A stretch of 64,000 bases of DNA, taken from assembly GCA_003313425.1 (NCBI GenBank), contig NHZP01000020.1, positions 806,001 through 870,000 on the forward strand. Direction: 5' to 3'. This document shows positions 41,703-53,709 of the stretch, piece by piece (position 1 is the first letter of the stretch; each line of letters begins with the position of its first letter). Made by a program: the position numbers and the translations under genes. This DNA is from Pseudopyrenochaeta lycopersici (taxonomy: Eukaryota > Ascomycota > Dothideomycetes > Pleosporales > Pseudopyrenochaetaceae). Under the pieces are notes generated by a model, which ran no database searches, had not been told where the DNA came from, and worked only from the letters and a program-made list of their open reading frames with translations.

Positions 41703-43474
41703 ATGTCTCCACCAATTCAACCTTAACTAGCTCCTCACGAGGCTAACGTTAATCTCGCAATCTTAGCTCTTAATCTAGATTAAATTCAGACTGAGCGAGT
41801 CGCTGCACAGACGTTTGAGGTCCCTCGAACCACGCTTCAGCGCCGCCGCGCTGGCGTGCTTGCCCGACGCGATTGCCAGCCCAACTCAAAGAAGCTTACC
41901 CAGCTAGAAGAGGAGGTAATAGTTAATTATATCCTTGATCTAGATCAGCGTGGATTTCCGCCTACGTACGCAGCTATAGGTGATATGGCTAATAAGCTGC
42001 TAGCAGCGCGCAGTTAAGGTAGGGTTGGGCAGAAGTGGCCATATAACTTTGTCAAGCGTACAGACAGTCTTACGACACGTTTTACCCGAGCGTACGATAG
42101 GCAGAGAGCTCTATGTGAAGACTCTCAGCTAATAAGCTGCTGGTTCAAGCTAGTAGAGGAGACAAAGGCAAAATACGGCATTGCAGATGAAGATACATAT
42201 AATTTTGACGAAGCTGGCTTTAGGATGGGTAAGATCACGACTCAGCTAGTCGTGACTGGGTCAGAGAGGAGGGGTCGGCCAAAGGCTATCCAGCCAGGCA
42301 ACCGCGAGTGGGTAACGTTGATTCAAGGCATTAATGCAGCTAGCTGGACGGTCCCACCCTTCCTAATCTTTGCTGGCCAGTATCACCTGTCTGCCTGGTA
42401 CCAGGAGGATGCTATTCCACGCGACTGGGCTATTTCAGTTAGTAATAATGGCTAGACAACTAATTAGCTTGGAGTAGCGAGGCTAAAGCACTTTGATGCT
42501 CACACAATACAAGGGTAGTAGGCGCGCGTCGGCTGCTTATCCTTGATGGCCATGAGAGCCATCACTCTCTTGAATTTCAAGAGATCTGCAGAGAGAGCAA
42601 CATCTATACCCTCTGCATGCCACCACACTCATCTCATCTGCTGCAGCCTCTTGACGTTGGCTGCTTCTCTCCTCTCAAGAAGGCGTACAGCCGCCAGATA
42701 GAGAGCTTAATCAAGGCCCACATCAACCACATTACTAAGCTTGAATTTCTACCTGCCTTTAAAGCAGCCTTTAATCAAGCTTTCACTTCAGCAAATATAC
42801 GCTCAGCATTTCGAGGGGCAGGCCTTGTCCCCCTCCAGCCAGACGTTGTCTTGTCAAAGCTAGATGTTCAACTGCGTACGCCATCACCAGCAGCTCAACT
42901 GCGTACGCCATCACCAGCAGCTCAACTCGCAGCTCAGCAAGGAGCTCAGCAAGGAGCTCAGCTAGGAGCTCAGCTAGGAGCTCAGCTAGGAGCTCAGTTA
43001 GGAGCTCAGCTAGGAGCTCTCTGGGAGCCTCAAACACCAAGGAACGTACGTGAGCTTGAGGCTCAATCTACTCTAATTAGCGATCGCCTTCGACGGCATA
43101 ACAGCTCATCACCAGCCTCAATTATTAAGGCGTTTAGTTAGTTTAAGAAGGGGGCTATAGTAGGGATACACAAAGCTGAGCTAATAGAGGATAGGATTGC
43201 TAGCCTTAAGCAAGCTAATAAGGCAGCAACTCAGCGGAAGAAGCGCAAGAGAAGGCAGATTCAGAAAGGAGGAGTCTTAATAAAGGGAGCTGGAGAAGAT
43301 TTACTTGCTCAGCAAGAGGTTGAGCGGCAAATAGAGCGTGAACTGCGCCAAAGTAGAGGGTAACTAGGGCCTAGCCGCAAGACTCCAGCACGCTGTAAAA
43401 GATGCAGAGAGACTGGACATAACTCGCGCACATGTAAAAAAGATACTATAGGTGCTGCTGAAGCTAGCATCTAG
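41703..43474 (+). pseudogene. Pogo-like DDE transposase, point stops and one frameshift
   Basis: Start ATG 41703. It is collinear with the transposase of the copy at 13306: helix-turn-helix region, then TYNFDEAGF (with Met to Arg in FRMGK), [27 protein letters not shown] repeats at about 42890-43020 and the C-terminal CKRCRETGHNSRTC knuckle. Damage: several TAG/TAA stops of the RIP type and a 1-bp deletion near 42510, which shifts the frame before the 42617-43141 open stretch. Confidence 0.85.
42880..43020 (+). repeat. Coding repeats in the transposase (GAQ units and a duplicated 24-bp block)
   Basis: A 24-bp block reading through cgtacgccatcaccagcagc is duplicated, then about eight 12-bp units gagctcagctag follow. 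Compared with the array at 13846-13945 the unit number differs. Confidence 0.88.
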
Positions 43475-44799
43475 ATATCTAAATAGCAATTGATTTTATG
43501 GTTAAGTAGGACGCTTATAGAGGTGCGCAAAGTTAGTAGGGTGGCCCGCTCGCTTACATGGCCCGCTCGCTTGCCATGTACGTTACCTCTAACCTATTAA
43601 ATTTAGCTAGTTTACTACTAGTAGTTATATCTCTAAAGAACTTATAACGCCAAGGTAAGCTATAAATATATTTAATTACGTTATAAAGTCTTCTAAGCGC
43701 TCTTTACTTCCTTTAGAGCTCTCTAACTTTCTTTAAATTGCCTTTACGTAGCGTATAGTTTATCTCTTTAGTAATCTTCTTAGCATCCCTTTTTATTAGA
43801 AAGGCGTACGCACATAGATTAATTATGTAGCTAGCATACTATAGACGACGCTTCTTCTATTACTTTACTATTATACTTAGAAATAGCTCTTAGAATAAGA
43901 TATTAACGCAGGTATTATTATTAGACGTTTTATTAGCTATAATAAACCTAATTTAAGTTTAAATATTATACTTATTAAGTAGGTTAAATAGAGTAGCTAT
44001 AATATTCTTACTAGTATGTAATCTATAAAGCTAACAAAGCCCTAAGACAGTAGATTAGCGTTTACCTATCTTATTAATAAAATAAGTAACTAACCTAATA
44101 ATATAAATATAACTAGGTGCTATCTAAATATTACATAACATAGATATATTACTTTAAGCCTTATTTAAGTCCTTCTTTAGGATTTCCTTTCTTATTAAGA
44201 ATGCGTCTTTTACTTATCTCTTAATTATATTTACTACTTTTAGAAGGAGATTTAATAGCTATAGAGTAAAGTAAAATACGAACTTATAGAAGTAGTTATT
44301 CTCTATCTAGAAGAAGGCGATATAGTAGCAGATAATCTATTAAATTAGGAGGTTCTTAAATATATTAAGATCTCTTTAAAATACTAGGTGTGTTATTAAG
44401 GAACCTAGCGAGGCTATTATTATCTGTCTAGGCTCGTTATTAATCTATTTACTTATCTAATTAATATAGTATTTTTACTTAAAGTAATTAAGTATAGTTA
44501 AGTTACTTTTATTAATAATTAGAAGCTCTTACTAATACTACTATTTCTTATAGAGTGTTAGATTCAAGGACTATTTGGCTTGATCTTTGATAAATTTTTG
44601 ATAATGAACGTGATTGATTAATTCTGTGTTCTCTCCCCTCCTTTCTATGACTGCTTTACTTCCAGAGGTTCCGAAGGCCGTGGTATTAGTCTTTCTATTA
44701 GTCACCCTTTTCTATATAGTACTTCTAAGTTTATCTTTTATATCTAACAGGCCCTACAGTACTTACGTAATCTAACACACCCCCTTAGCTTAGACAACT

Positions 44800-47700
44800 A
44801 TGTAAGCTAGATAACTAGTTATAAGCCCCTTATGCGATTATAATATCCTTAAGTTATCTCTAGATCTCTTTAAGTAGTACTTCTTTTATTACCTTATAGT
44901 CTCTTACTTCTACTAGTCTAAGTTACTTTAAAAAGTTATTCTATTTATTATAGGGTAATACTTTTGTAAAGCCGTCCGCGATTATTTTAGTTAAATGTAC
45001 ATACTCTATTTTTATCTTTCCTAATAAAACTTCTTATCTAAGCTAATAATTATAGATATTAACATAGCAAAGCTTAGTCTAAAGCTTTAAAACTTCTGCA
45101 GTTACTAGCTAGATTATTTAAGTATTATTACACTAAATTATTATCGTAGGTAACAGTAGCTTAACTTCTAGTTCTTCTAGTAGTTACGTCGTAAAGATTA
45201 CTTCTTTAGCTACTTATAACAGTGCTAGTAATTTAGCTTTAGTTATTAATGTAGTTACTGTATCTTATTTATTTACTTTCTATGCGATTAGCCTATTAAA
45301 CAGCTTAATTGTATATCCTTAAGAGCTTTTCCTATCTAAGGTATTATTAGTAAATAAGGCGTCGCTTACGACTTATAGGTAATTACCTCCTCTAAGTTAT
45401 AGTGCTCGCGACTTTATCTTATTAAGGTACAGTAGTACTCTGTTAGCAGTATTATAGTACTCTTTGCTAGGGTTTAATAGGAATCGTGCTAGTCTTAATG
45501 TAGCGAAAGTAATATTAGGCTTTGTCGTAACTACTGCGTATAGTAGTAAACTAACTTTGTGTTAATACTTGTTAACTTCAGATAGTGTTACTATTCCTAA
45601 GCACGGCTTCAGTTTAACTGTGCTTATTAGTATGTTATGTTAACAATTCTAATTATTAACTAAACAGCTTATCTTCTCAGCGTATGCAGCTTAAGAGAGA
45701 TAGATAAGTTATTAATCTCGCTTTTAGATAACCTTAACTCCTAGAAACTACTGCAGGTCGCTACTACCTGTCGTCGTGTACTTTCTTATAAGCAGCTTAA
45801 CTACTTATTCTACTTCTATAGTCTTTAACTTATAATATATAAGAATAATATTATCTACGTAGAAGAAGATAATAAGTCTATCTTTAATTATATAGTATCG
45901 CTCTTATAGTACTTCTATAAATCCTAAGGCTTTAAGGGTTATTATAAACTCCTTTTACTATAGTAAAGGTAATATTTAGAGCCTATATAACGCCTTCTAA
46001 ACTTAGAGGATTATACCTTTCTTATAATATCTGCGCAGCATCTTTATATATACTTCTTAGTCTATAGTTATATATATAAATACGTTTATTACGTTATATT
46101 ACTTTAGTTTAAGATTATACTAAGCTACAATTACTATTAGCATTTAAAAGGACCTGCTCGCTAACATAGTAGTATATATATCTTACGTTATAATATATTA
46201 CTGTTAGTCTCCTTAGACTACAAGTTATACTTTACACTTAAGAAATTAATTATACTTATTTAGCTTATATATATACACCTATATACAGTTAAGGATTTAT
46301 TGTCCTGCGGCCTTAATTAGCTTAAGCAGGACCTCTGTCTACGACTTTATTTATCTATAGCTTTTAAGGTGCACCTATTTTACTTCCTTAAATAGCTCTC
46401 TTATAGGATAGTATTTAAGGTTAGTATACAGCGTAGGTAGTAGTAGAAGTTAGCTTTAGTAGATCTTTAAGCCTTTAGCGAGTATCCTTTTTATCTAAGC
46501 CTTATTAATAACTTTCCCTCTATAGTTCCCTACGTTACCTGCCTAGGTGCTAGCTATAAAGGCAGCTACCTAAGGAATTAGTTTTAATAAGCATAAGTTT
46601 ATATTAGCTGCTTACACACCTGCTATTAGACTTACAGGGAGTGCTGCTAGTAGTAGCGTAGATAGAGGAGTTAGGTATATATCCCTAATTCTCCTTCCGC
46701 AATAGTATCTTAGTAGATCTTCCTCTTTAGAGTTATTAGTGTCCTTAACTATATTATCTTTATAAAAGGACTTAGTCTCTAGTTAATAGACTAGAGCAGG
46801 AAGCTCTATTATCTTTATATAGGTTACAATTTCTTATATCGTACTATATATAAGGTTGTCTATTAGGTCTTTAGTTTTACTATTAAACACTATTTACTTA
46901 TTTAATATAATATCTTATATGCTTATTACTTTTATAAGCAATAGGATCTAAATTTAATAGATATTTAAGGATTAATAGCTAACTAAGTAGCTAACTTAGG
47001 CTTTTAGATCTAGCTATTAAAGTTAGAATTTACCTTAGTAAGTATTATCTATTATTACGAATGCTTTGCAGCTATAAGCTTTTAAATAAGCGAGATTTAG
47101 CTTCTTAGATATAGTAACAACTCTGTTGTTAAGTATAACCCTTATAAAGAAGACCTCGTACAGTGTCTTCTAGTTATTTATATAATTTAATATTTAATTA
47201 TATAGGTACACTCTAGCTTAAGTAATTTTAGGCTATAGCTCCTAGGATAGGTTAGCATTAAGGCGCATAGCACGCGATTTCTCCTTATTTACACCCCTTA
47301 AGCGTTCAGCACCTCTATTCTAATCTTATGTATCTAGGGCAGAAGGCTTAATAGTTATCCCTTGCGATACTAACTAGCGTTCTACTTCTAGCTTAACTAT
47401 TATAATTTTATTATCTAACTTAATAACTTTAATTATAATATTAAACTAGTTCTTTATAAATAGAATAAAGTTTAAAAATGTCTTAATTATTAATTTAGTA
47501 GTGCGATTATCTATAAAATAGAAGTCTTATTATATACTAGAGAACCTATCTATAATAAGTATTTAACTCTTCTCTTTTATTATACTTTATATTTTATATG
47601 CATAGAAATTAATAGCTAGTCTTTTACTAGGTCTATCTTTATAGGTTTATAGTACTCTTCTAATTTAGTGTTAGGACTTAGATCTCCTATAGGAGTCGCA

Positions 47701-48321
47701 CTCTACTATAGTAATTCCTTTTATCTACACCCCCTAAGCTTGCGAAATAAGGTGCTTAACAGTAACTAGCCCTAGATAGCCTAATCGCTTATACTAGAGT
47801 AAGGCTAATGCCTTTTGTGCAGCTCTTTCTATTTATAACGTTGTCTTGTGTGTATAATTAGAAGCCTAGTGTATTAGTTAATACTTAATTACCTATTAGC
47901 TATAAATCTTAGTAAGACTTCTAATAATTATTCTATCTACTTTCCTAAGTATAGTTAGTTTAATTTTAGTGTCCTACTATATACCTCTCTACCTTAATAA
48001 TTAGAATAATACTAGATTACAGTGTAGGTTAGGGCACAGAGCTACGTTGTGTAACGTTAGTCTGTTAATTCCTTACCGCCCTGTAAGAGTTAGCTTAATT
48101 AACCTGTACCCCTTAACCTATATCTTTATATTACTTGCCTATATAAAGTCTCTATATATAGGTAGTCTAAGGTTAAGGAGTCTATTAGGGTTATTTATTA
48201 TATAATAGGTTAAACCTAAGTTAAGGATAAATAAATATCTTAATAGGTAATTATTGCAGTTAGTTCTAAATAACGCTAAGATAAAGGCGGCATCTATCCT
48301 TATAATACTTCGTCCTTCTAG
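44800..48321 (-). pseudogene. pol: Copia-2 Pol, RIP-inactivated
   Basis: Collinear with Copia-1 Pol. Readable blocks include the residues after the gag stop (LEGR, then ILNLG in place of the ILDSG protease motif, Asp to Asn by RIP) at 48320-48220, and RT/RNase H remnants between 45100 and 46200. Stops are too frequent for any product. Confidence 0.8.
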
Positions 48322-48324
48322 TTA
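48318..48324 (-). promoter_or_regulatory. Equivalent gag-pol stop site in Copia-2 (TAA-CTAG)
   Basis: On the sense strand TAA is followed by CTAG at exactly the place of the TGA-CTAG in Copia-1, and the next codons (CTA GAA GGA CG) encode the same LEGR. A TGA changed to TAA by RIP explains the difference, although an original TAA cannot be excluded. Confidence 0.6.
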
Positions 48325-50030
48325 ATTATCTAGCACCTTTAAAGTAGGAGTGTGTAAATTTTTCTTAACTAGTATATTTAAATAGGGTTTACTTTGCCCT
48401 CGTAAGAGGCCCTAGAACTTAGGATCTTACTCTTACTTTATTTTTACATAGTTCTCTAGTATAAGTTTTAATTTAAACTATTCTAGCGCCTTATTAGGAT
48501 GTATATAGTAACACTCTATAAGTAAATAGCGTATCTCGCATGCTAGGTACTTAGAGCTTCTAACTTTACTAGATAGCTCCTAGTCTAAGGACAATCTCTT
48601 TATCTCTTTCTAGCTATGTTAATCTTAAGGTCTGCCCCGCCTTTATAGATTTAGAGCACTAGGTTTATAAAGGTTTTCCTTCTTATTTCCCTATATGCTT
48701 TCTAAATTATCTGTGTAAAACGCTAAGTTATCTAATACTATATATGCGCTTTTATATCTACTTATTTTCTAAGGCTTTATTATAACTACAGTCACATGAA
48801 AAAAGTTTCTTCCGCTAAGCGATTTTACACCAAAATTACCACTTTTCACACTAAAATTACTCGCTATCTACATATTTAATCCTTTTAAAAGTAAGAATAT
48901 ATATAAAACTTTACTAAAACTTTAGTTTAGTTAAGAGTAAAACTAAAAATAAAATTCTGTTATTATATAATATATCTTTAAAGATAAGAGAAATTAATTT
49001 TCCTTAAATTTGTATGTAAAAAGCGACTTTTTCTACTTTTTTTCTACCTTTTTTTATAAATAACTATACATACTATACTTATAAGTATATATTCTAATAT
49101 TTATAATTTTAAATAAAATAATAAGATATTATCTATTTTCCTTTTTAATTTTAATATATTTTATTAAAAATTTAAGAAGTTAGGGTTATCTTATAATTAA
49201 TAACTTTTTGGTGTAGTTTGGTGGGGAAAAAACTTGGCGGAAGAAACTTTATTCATGCGACTGTATATAGTCTCTAAACTACTTTATTATCTTACAGCGT
49301 GTAATACTTAAAGTAAATTAACTAGTATCCTATAATAAGGTAGCCTATATAGGTGCTATATTCTATACTACAACTATAAAGTCATTAGTAACTAAGTTTA
49401 TGTCCTTTACCTTAGTAACTCCTTTTACTTCTGCTTATATTACAGCTTAATCGTAATTAGTAAGCTACAGATCCTAGTTAGCTGTATTTCTTATTAGCTT
49501 TAGTAATTTAAGGTATTAGTCTTGCGCGCGTTTATGTTTAATTCGCTTATCTATACTAACCGTGTCTGTAAGGTTCTTAATCTATTTACGCGGGTTTTAC
49601 TCTATCTTATAGCATATTTCCTGCAGGTAAGGTAAGACAGTAGATTATATAAAGATTGTAATCTCCCTAATAGCCTTCTGCTTATCTAAGTATTTCCTTT
49701 CTTAATTCTTATAGTTTTTATTCCTTATCTTAAAGTACTCTATATCTTATTTAAGAGCAGTTATCCTAGACTTAGCGAGGTTAGCTATTAATTAAGGTCT
49801 AATATTAGCCCTTTAAGGCGTGTAATTAGCGACGTTTAGAGCCTCTAGAGGTTTAGGTTCTTTAAGGAATACAAGAATAGATTCTAGATTAACTTTATGC
49901 TATATTCTGTACGCGTCGCACCTTACTAATAGCTGCGCCTTCTATTTTGTAAAATTAAGTTAGCTAGTAAGGACTACAGTAGGATCGCGTTAGGTTAGGG
50001 AGACTATTATTGTATTAATTAAGGCAGTAA
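48325..50030 (-). pseudogene. gag: Copia-2 Gag region, RIP-degraded
   Basis: Located between the 5' LTR and the gag-pol stop on the sense strand. It includes a very AT-rich stretch (48780-49250) without counterpart in Copia-1, bounded by similar sequence (aaaaaagtttcttccgc near 48800 and its near-complement near 49240), so a small separate inverted-repeat element seems to be inserted here. The remaining parts align loosely to Gag. Confidence 0.55.
48795..49265. mobile_element. Possible small inverted-repeat element inside Copia-2
   Basis: The left end reads cagtcacatgaaaaaagttt at about 48791 and the right end reads aagaaactttattcatgcga followed by ctgtatatag at about 49261. These are inverted copies (CAGTC(A/G)CATGAA(A/T)AAAGTTTCTTCCGC). 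The interior is AT-rich and non-coding, with a second inverted pair, ttttacaccaaaattacc and ttttggtgtagtttggtggg, just inside. Consistent with a MITE of roughly 470 bp. Confidence 0.6.
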
Positions 50031-50885
50031 GACTCTTAATTATTAGATTCAAGGACTATTTAGCTTAATCTTTAATAAATTTTTAATAATAAACATAATT
50101 AATTAATTCTGTGTTCTCTCCCCTTCTTTCTATAACTGCTTTGCTTCTAGAGGTTCTAAAGGCCGTAGTATCAGTCCTTCTATTAATCGCCCTTTTCTGT
50201 GTAGTACTTCTGAGTTTATCTTTTATATCTAACAGGCCCTACAGCACTTGCGTAATCTGACATAGAGATAGTAGTACTAGAACTGCTTAGTAGTATCTAA
50301 TTAAAGCTAAATATTCTTGCTGTATATCTAAATAATAGACTGCTATTTCTTTATTACCTTTAGGTTCTTTACTACTAAAGAATATCGCATATAGACCTTA
50401 CCTTATAGCTTAAATTTATCTAGTTATAGTAAGGGTGTAGAATAGGGCTTAATTAAGGGTAGTGCAAGAATAATAATATTATTATTTAAGTGCTATATAC
50501 GCCTACTAAATAATTAGGGTATTATAGATATAGTAGTAATAATAATATAGAATAATAGGGCTTATATAGGGGATAAGAAATATAAAATTAGCATTATTAT
50601 CCTGTCTAGGACGCGTTTTTCTGCGTGTTTTACTAGTACATTAGGTTAACTAAATTATTAGTTAGTAGTTAATTATTTTCTACAGCTGTAACGTGTCTAA
50701 GGCTTAGAGTTAACTCTTATAATACCTAAAAGGGTTAGACTTCTACCTAAACAGGTATATGCATCAGAGCTCTAGGAGCTCTAGAGCCTATAGATCCAGT
50801 CCAGTACAGTACTTTAGTCCAGTCCGATGCCGACTAGGGTGAATCCAGCTCCAATCCAACTGAGTCCGATCCAATGAGAGCACTG

Positions 50886-51339
50886 GACAGGGACTTTAGG
50901 GATCACCTTTTGCCGTAGTCTAGTAGGATTCCGAGATGAGCTTTAATACAGTAACAAATACTAGGCTGAGGGCGACTTTGGCTACGATAGCAGTATACTC
51001 GTTAGCTCCGACCACAAGTGAGTGTCTTTGCCTTTTTCTTCTTTAATACTAATAGTCACCAATGAACCTTTTGACGCGGAATATCTCTACCATTTGCGAA
51101 GCAACGTCCATATCTAGCTCACGATCGCTTGGTCGATACTCTCTTTGTTGGCAATATGTCGAGCAGTTACTATAATCGCTGAGCTGATGTTGTCCATGGT
51201 ATCCATATACTCATTACTCTGTGTGCTGTTCTTATTGTCTCGCAAGTTTTATAGCGTTCGTTCTGAGAATGCAGCTCTTTAGCATCATGTTTCTCTTCAA
51301 TGATTCTTAGTTATTAGCAAGTATATATACCTTCAAACA
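50886..51339. other. Gene-free sequence of normal composition
   Basis: No gene supported. It lies between the end of the dead hAT-like element and a pogo remnant. Confidence 0.5.
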
Positions 51340-51690
51340 GCTAAACCACGCAAAAGGAAGCGGATACAGAAGGGAGGGAACCTATCAAGGGCAGATGCAA
51401 ACGAACTGGTTGCTCAAGAAGGACGTTAATGCGCAACGTGAGGGGGAAATGCGCTAAGGTAGGGACCGGACTAGTGCAGGTGGAGCGCGCAAAAGGCACT
51501 GTAAAAGCTGTAGGGAAGTAGGGCACAATACGCGCACGTGTAAGGGAGATACTGTTGATGCTAAAAAAATAGTTTAATACCCTGCTAAATGTAGTAGCTT
51601 ATTGTGGGATTGAGTTATTCGCACGTAAAGGCGCGTAACCGGGTGGGGTAACCGACTCCGTTGTGTGACCGGCTCAGTTGTGGATCACGT
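51340..51690 (+). mobile_element. 3' end of a pogo-like element (type A related)
   Basis: Only the last part survives: a Lys/Arg-rich stretch (RKRKRIQKGG) followed by a CKSCREVGHNTRTC zinc knuckle on the plus strand (about 51490-51545), a stop near 51572 and a terminus ending ggatcacgt at 51690, followed by TA. The terminus differs from the other copies, so it represents a third, diverged subfamily. Confidence 0.75.
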
Positions 51691-51797
51691 TATAGATTTA
51701 GTAGATTTAACGTCTCCTTTTACAATCATAACACAAGGAAGCTAATATAGTAATAAATATATAAGACATATTCTAACTAACCATAACTACACACTTG

Positions 51798-51813
51798 GGG
51801 GGGGGGGGGGGTT
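51798..51813. repeat. Poly-G run
   Basis: About 16 consecutive G in the 3' flank of the hydrolase gene; a possible G-quadruplex or sequencing-sensitive site. Confidence 0.85.
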
Positions 51814-51895
51814 AGATGGCGAGTATACTGCAGCGCAAAATCCGACCGTAGAATACATTTAACGCCCTCCTATGCGTAGTTACTAGTCTCGCCTT

Positions 51896-52912
51896 TTAGG
51901 CGCCCAGGAATTCCTGCACCAGCTCAGAGAATGCCTTCGGGAACTGGAAAAGGTGACCGTGTCCGGAGTCCGGGAACACTTGCAGGTAGGAGCCAGGAAC
52001 TCTCTGCTGTAGGACAAAGTCGCCGGAGGAAGGCGCTAAGACATCGATTGTCCCAGAGGTAATGAAGAGAGGCGCCTTTATGTTCTTTGCCTGTTCCAAG
52101 TACGTGGAGTTACGGGTGAAGTCGAGGATAGCCTTGAGGTGCCTGGAGGTACCGGGCTCCTGCACTTGGTTCGTCCTGTTTTCGCCCGGCACGTTACGCT
52201 CAGTAATGCGACTAGCATAGTCAATGGCCGCAGCCGTGCTAGTGTTGGACGGGTAGAAGAACAAGCCCAGGCCTTGCTCTTGGGGAACGGTAGGCTGACG
52301 AGCAATATCAAAGGTCGCGTCCGTGGCCAATTCAATTCCAGGCCCATTGCCAACAATCGAACCAGCAATCACCGCCTTCTCGACCAATTCCGGGTAGTTA
52401 ATGGCAATGTGCTGCGCAACACCGCCGCCCATGGAGAAGCCTAGTAGGTTGACCTTCTTCACGCCGATAGCCTCGAGGAAGGCAACCACCGTGTCGCCCT
52501 GGATCGCTACAGAGTCGCCAATTTCGCCCTTGCTGTGGCCGACGCCTGCATTGTCAAACAAGATGACGGGCCGGAACTGGGCAATGTAGTTGAAAAGCAA
52601 GGGGTCCGCAATGTCCATGGTCGCACGGAAGTTGGCGAGGAAGATAACAGGATTCCCCTTCTTCGAGCCGAAGAGCCGGTACGCAATTCGGGCGCTATTG
52701 ACCTCGACGTATTGGGTTGGGGCGACTTGAGTCAACTTGGGCGGGGGGTCTATTAGAGCAACAGCTCGGCACCCACTATGCAGACCTGTTATCTTCTGTT
52801 CAAATATCCTTTTAAGGTCCTTGAAGTAAGCTTACTTAGCGGCTAATGCGGCAGGAAACGCGGTCACGGCTAACGCGCTGATCACGGCGGTAAAACTAGT
52901 AAGCCACTTCAT
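51896..52912 (-). CDS. Secreted alpha/beta hydrolase (paralogue 2), two exons
   Basis: Exon 1 is 52836-52912 and exon 2 is 51896-52775, with a 60-bp intron (gtaagc...gcatag). The spliced frame is 318 codons. Exon 1 encodes MKWLTSFTAVISALAVTAFP and more, an N-terminal signal peptide with a cleavage-like ALAA. Exon 2 holds the hydrolase: NFRATMD oxyanion region, DNAGVGHS turn, GFSMGG nucleophile elbow, TSGTIDVLAP with the acid Asp and DSGHGHLFQFP with the catalytic His. Without exon 1 the frame has no ATG at its N-terminal end (TTG only), which supports the split model. It is secreted or enters the secretory path, unlike paralogue 1. GC-rich, without RIP. The substrate is unknown. Confidence 0.85.
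52776..52835 (-). other. Intron of the secreted hydrolase gene
   Basis: 60 bp, 5' splice gtaagc, 3' end gcatag, branch-like gataac near the end. Joining restores frame across an Asn codon. Confidence 0.75.
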
Positions 52913-53271
52913 TCTGTTTCTAGAGGATGCTGGTATTTGCTGGTTGAAAGATGTCTGATGAAAGGCGGTGATTGTAAGAGGCGAGACTAATTAGCGTCTA
53001 GACTTCCGTCGCATCGTTTATATTCGAGAAGAGGGTCTCCTGAATCGATTTATAATCATAGTCCCTGACGACCTCGGACGTTGTTCCGTTACTTAATGAC
53101 TAATCTTGAAGAGCCTCTTGCTCGTCCGGAGACGCATGAATAAGATTGCAATGTCCAGGGATGTTATATAATTGGAACGTTGCTGACGTATTGAGTGGCG
53201 GGGCATAGGCTGAGATTACTGATCGGAAACCCGACATCGTTTCCAGTTATCTCATAAATCAGACGCTCTGG
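52913..53271. other. Upstream region of the secreted hydrolase
   Basis: No gene is visible. Normal composition; it should hold the promoter of the minus-strand hydrolase gene. Ends at the Copia LTR debris. Confidence 0.5.
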
Positions 53272-53709
53272 TGTCAGATACAAGGTGCGTAGCCAGAAAG
53301 AGTATGTTGTTAGATCTACCGCACAGCAGCGAGGGTATGCGATACTGCATTGTAATACAAAGCTCGGGTGTAACCACTTGGCACACACGCACTACATAAA
53401 AAGGAAAATAGCAAAGAACAAAAACGACAACATATACAATAATCATATTTTTGACCACCCAATCGAGTGTCTCGTTTAATTATAATCCTATCGCACTAGA
53501 TAACGCATTTTATGATTTTTATCTGACAATTGTACTAAAAAGCTCGGGTGTAACCGCTTGACACACACACACACACACACACACTAATAAAAGGAGAAAA
53601 ACAGGAAACAACAGCAGAGATTGAACACAATAATCATTTTTTAATCACCCAATCGACTATCTCGTTCAATTATAATCCTATCGCGCCAGATAACACATTT
53701 TATCTGACA
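53272..53709 (+). repeat. Copia LTR and a second partial LTR in tandem
   Basis: 53272-53528 starts tgtcagatacaag and ends atctgaca; it is related in orientation and sequence to the Copia-1 LTR (shared acaaagctcgggtgtaacc) but longer. Right after it, 53529-53709 repeats the second part of the LTR with divergence and a (AC)n run at 53563-53583, again ending atctgaca. It may reflect unequal recombination between LTRs. Confidence 0.75.

Larger units (their letters stand above)
41622..43583 (+). mobile_element. Pogo/Fot1-like element, type A copy 2
   Basis: 1962 bp, ends acgtacatagcaagcgagcg...cgctcgcttgccatgtacgt, flanked by TA (41620-41621, 43584-43585). Each terminus contains the motif gcgagcgggcca twice. 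The encoded transposase is closely related to that of the type A copy at 13306. The element sits at the left edge of the dead hAT-like sequence that follows. Confidence 0.92.
44556..50262 (-). mobile_element. RIP-killed Copia LTR retrotransposon (Copia-2)
   Basis: 5707 bp with 222-bp LTRs (44556-44777, 50041-50262) starting tgttagattc and ending tctgaca, and a 5-bp duplication tagag (44551-44555, 50263-50267). The sense strand is minus. The internal sequence aligns by eye along the whole of Copia-1 gag-pol, but almost every codon run is interrupted by RIP stops. The LTRs differ by transitions only, as far as I can see. Confidence 0.92.
43586..50885. mobile_element. RIP-killed hAT-like element, interrupted by a Copia element (copy 1)
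   Basis: 43586-44555 plus 50263-50885 form one repeat matching 61140-62480 in the same order; for example cttactaatactact precedes the Copia target site in copy 1 and is uninterrupted in copy 2 (about 62090). The right end, read inward, starts CAGTGCTCTCATTGGATCGG, similar to the end of the hAT at 4246. No transposase is readable. The left end is lost or lies under the pogo element. Confidence 0.6.

Noticed and set aside
41622..43583. Type A pogo copy 2 as an active transposon
   Set aside because: Termini are good but the transposase has RIP-type stops and a 1-bp deletion.
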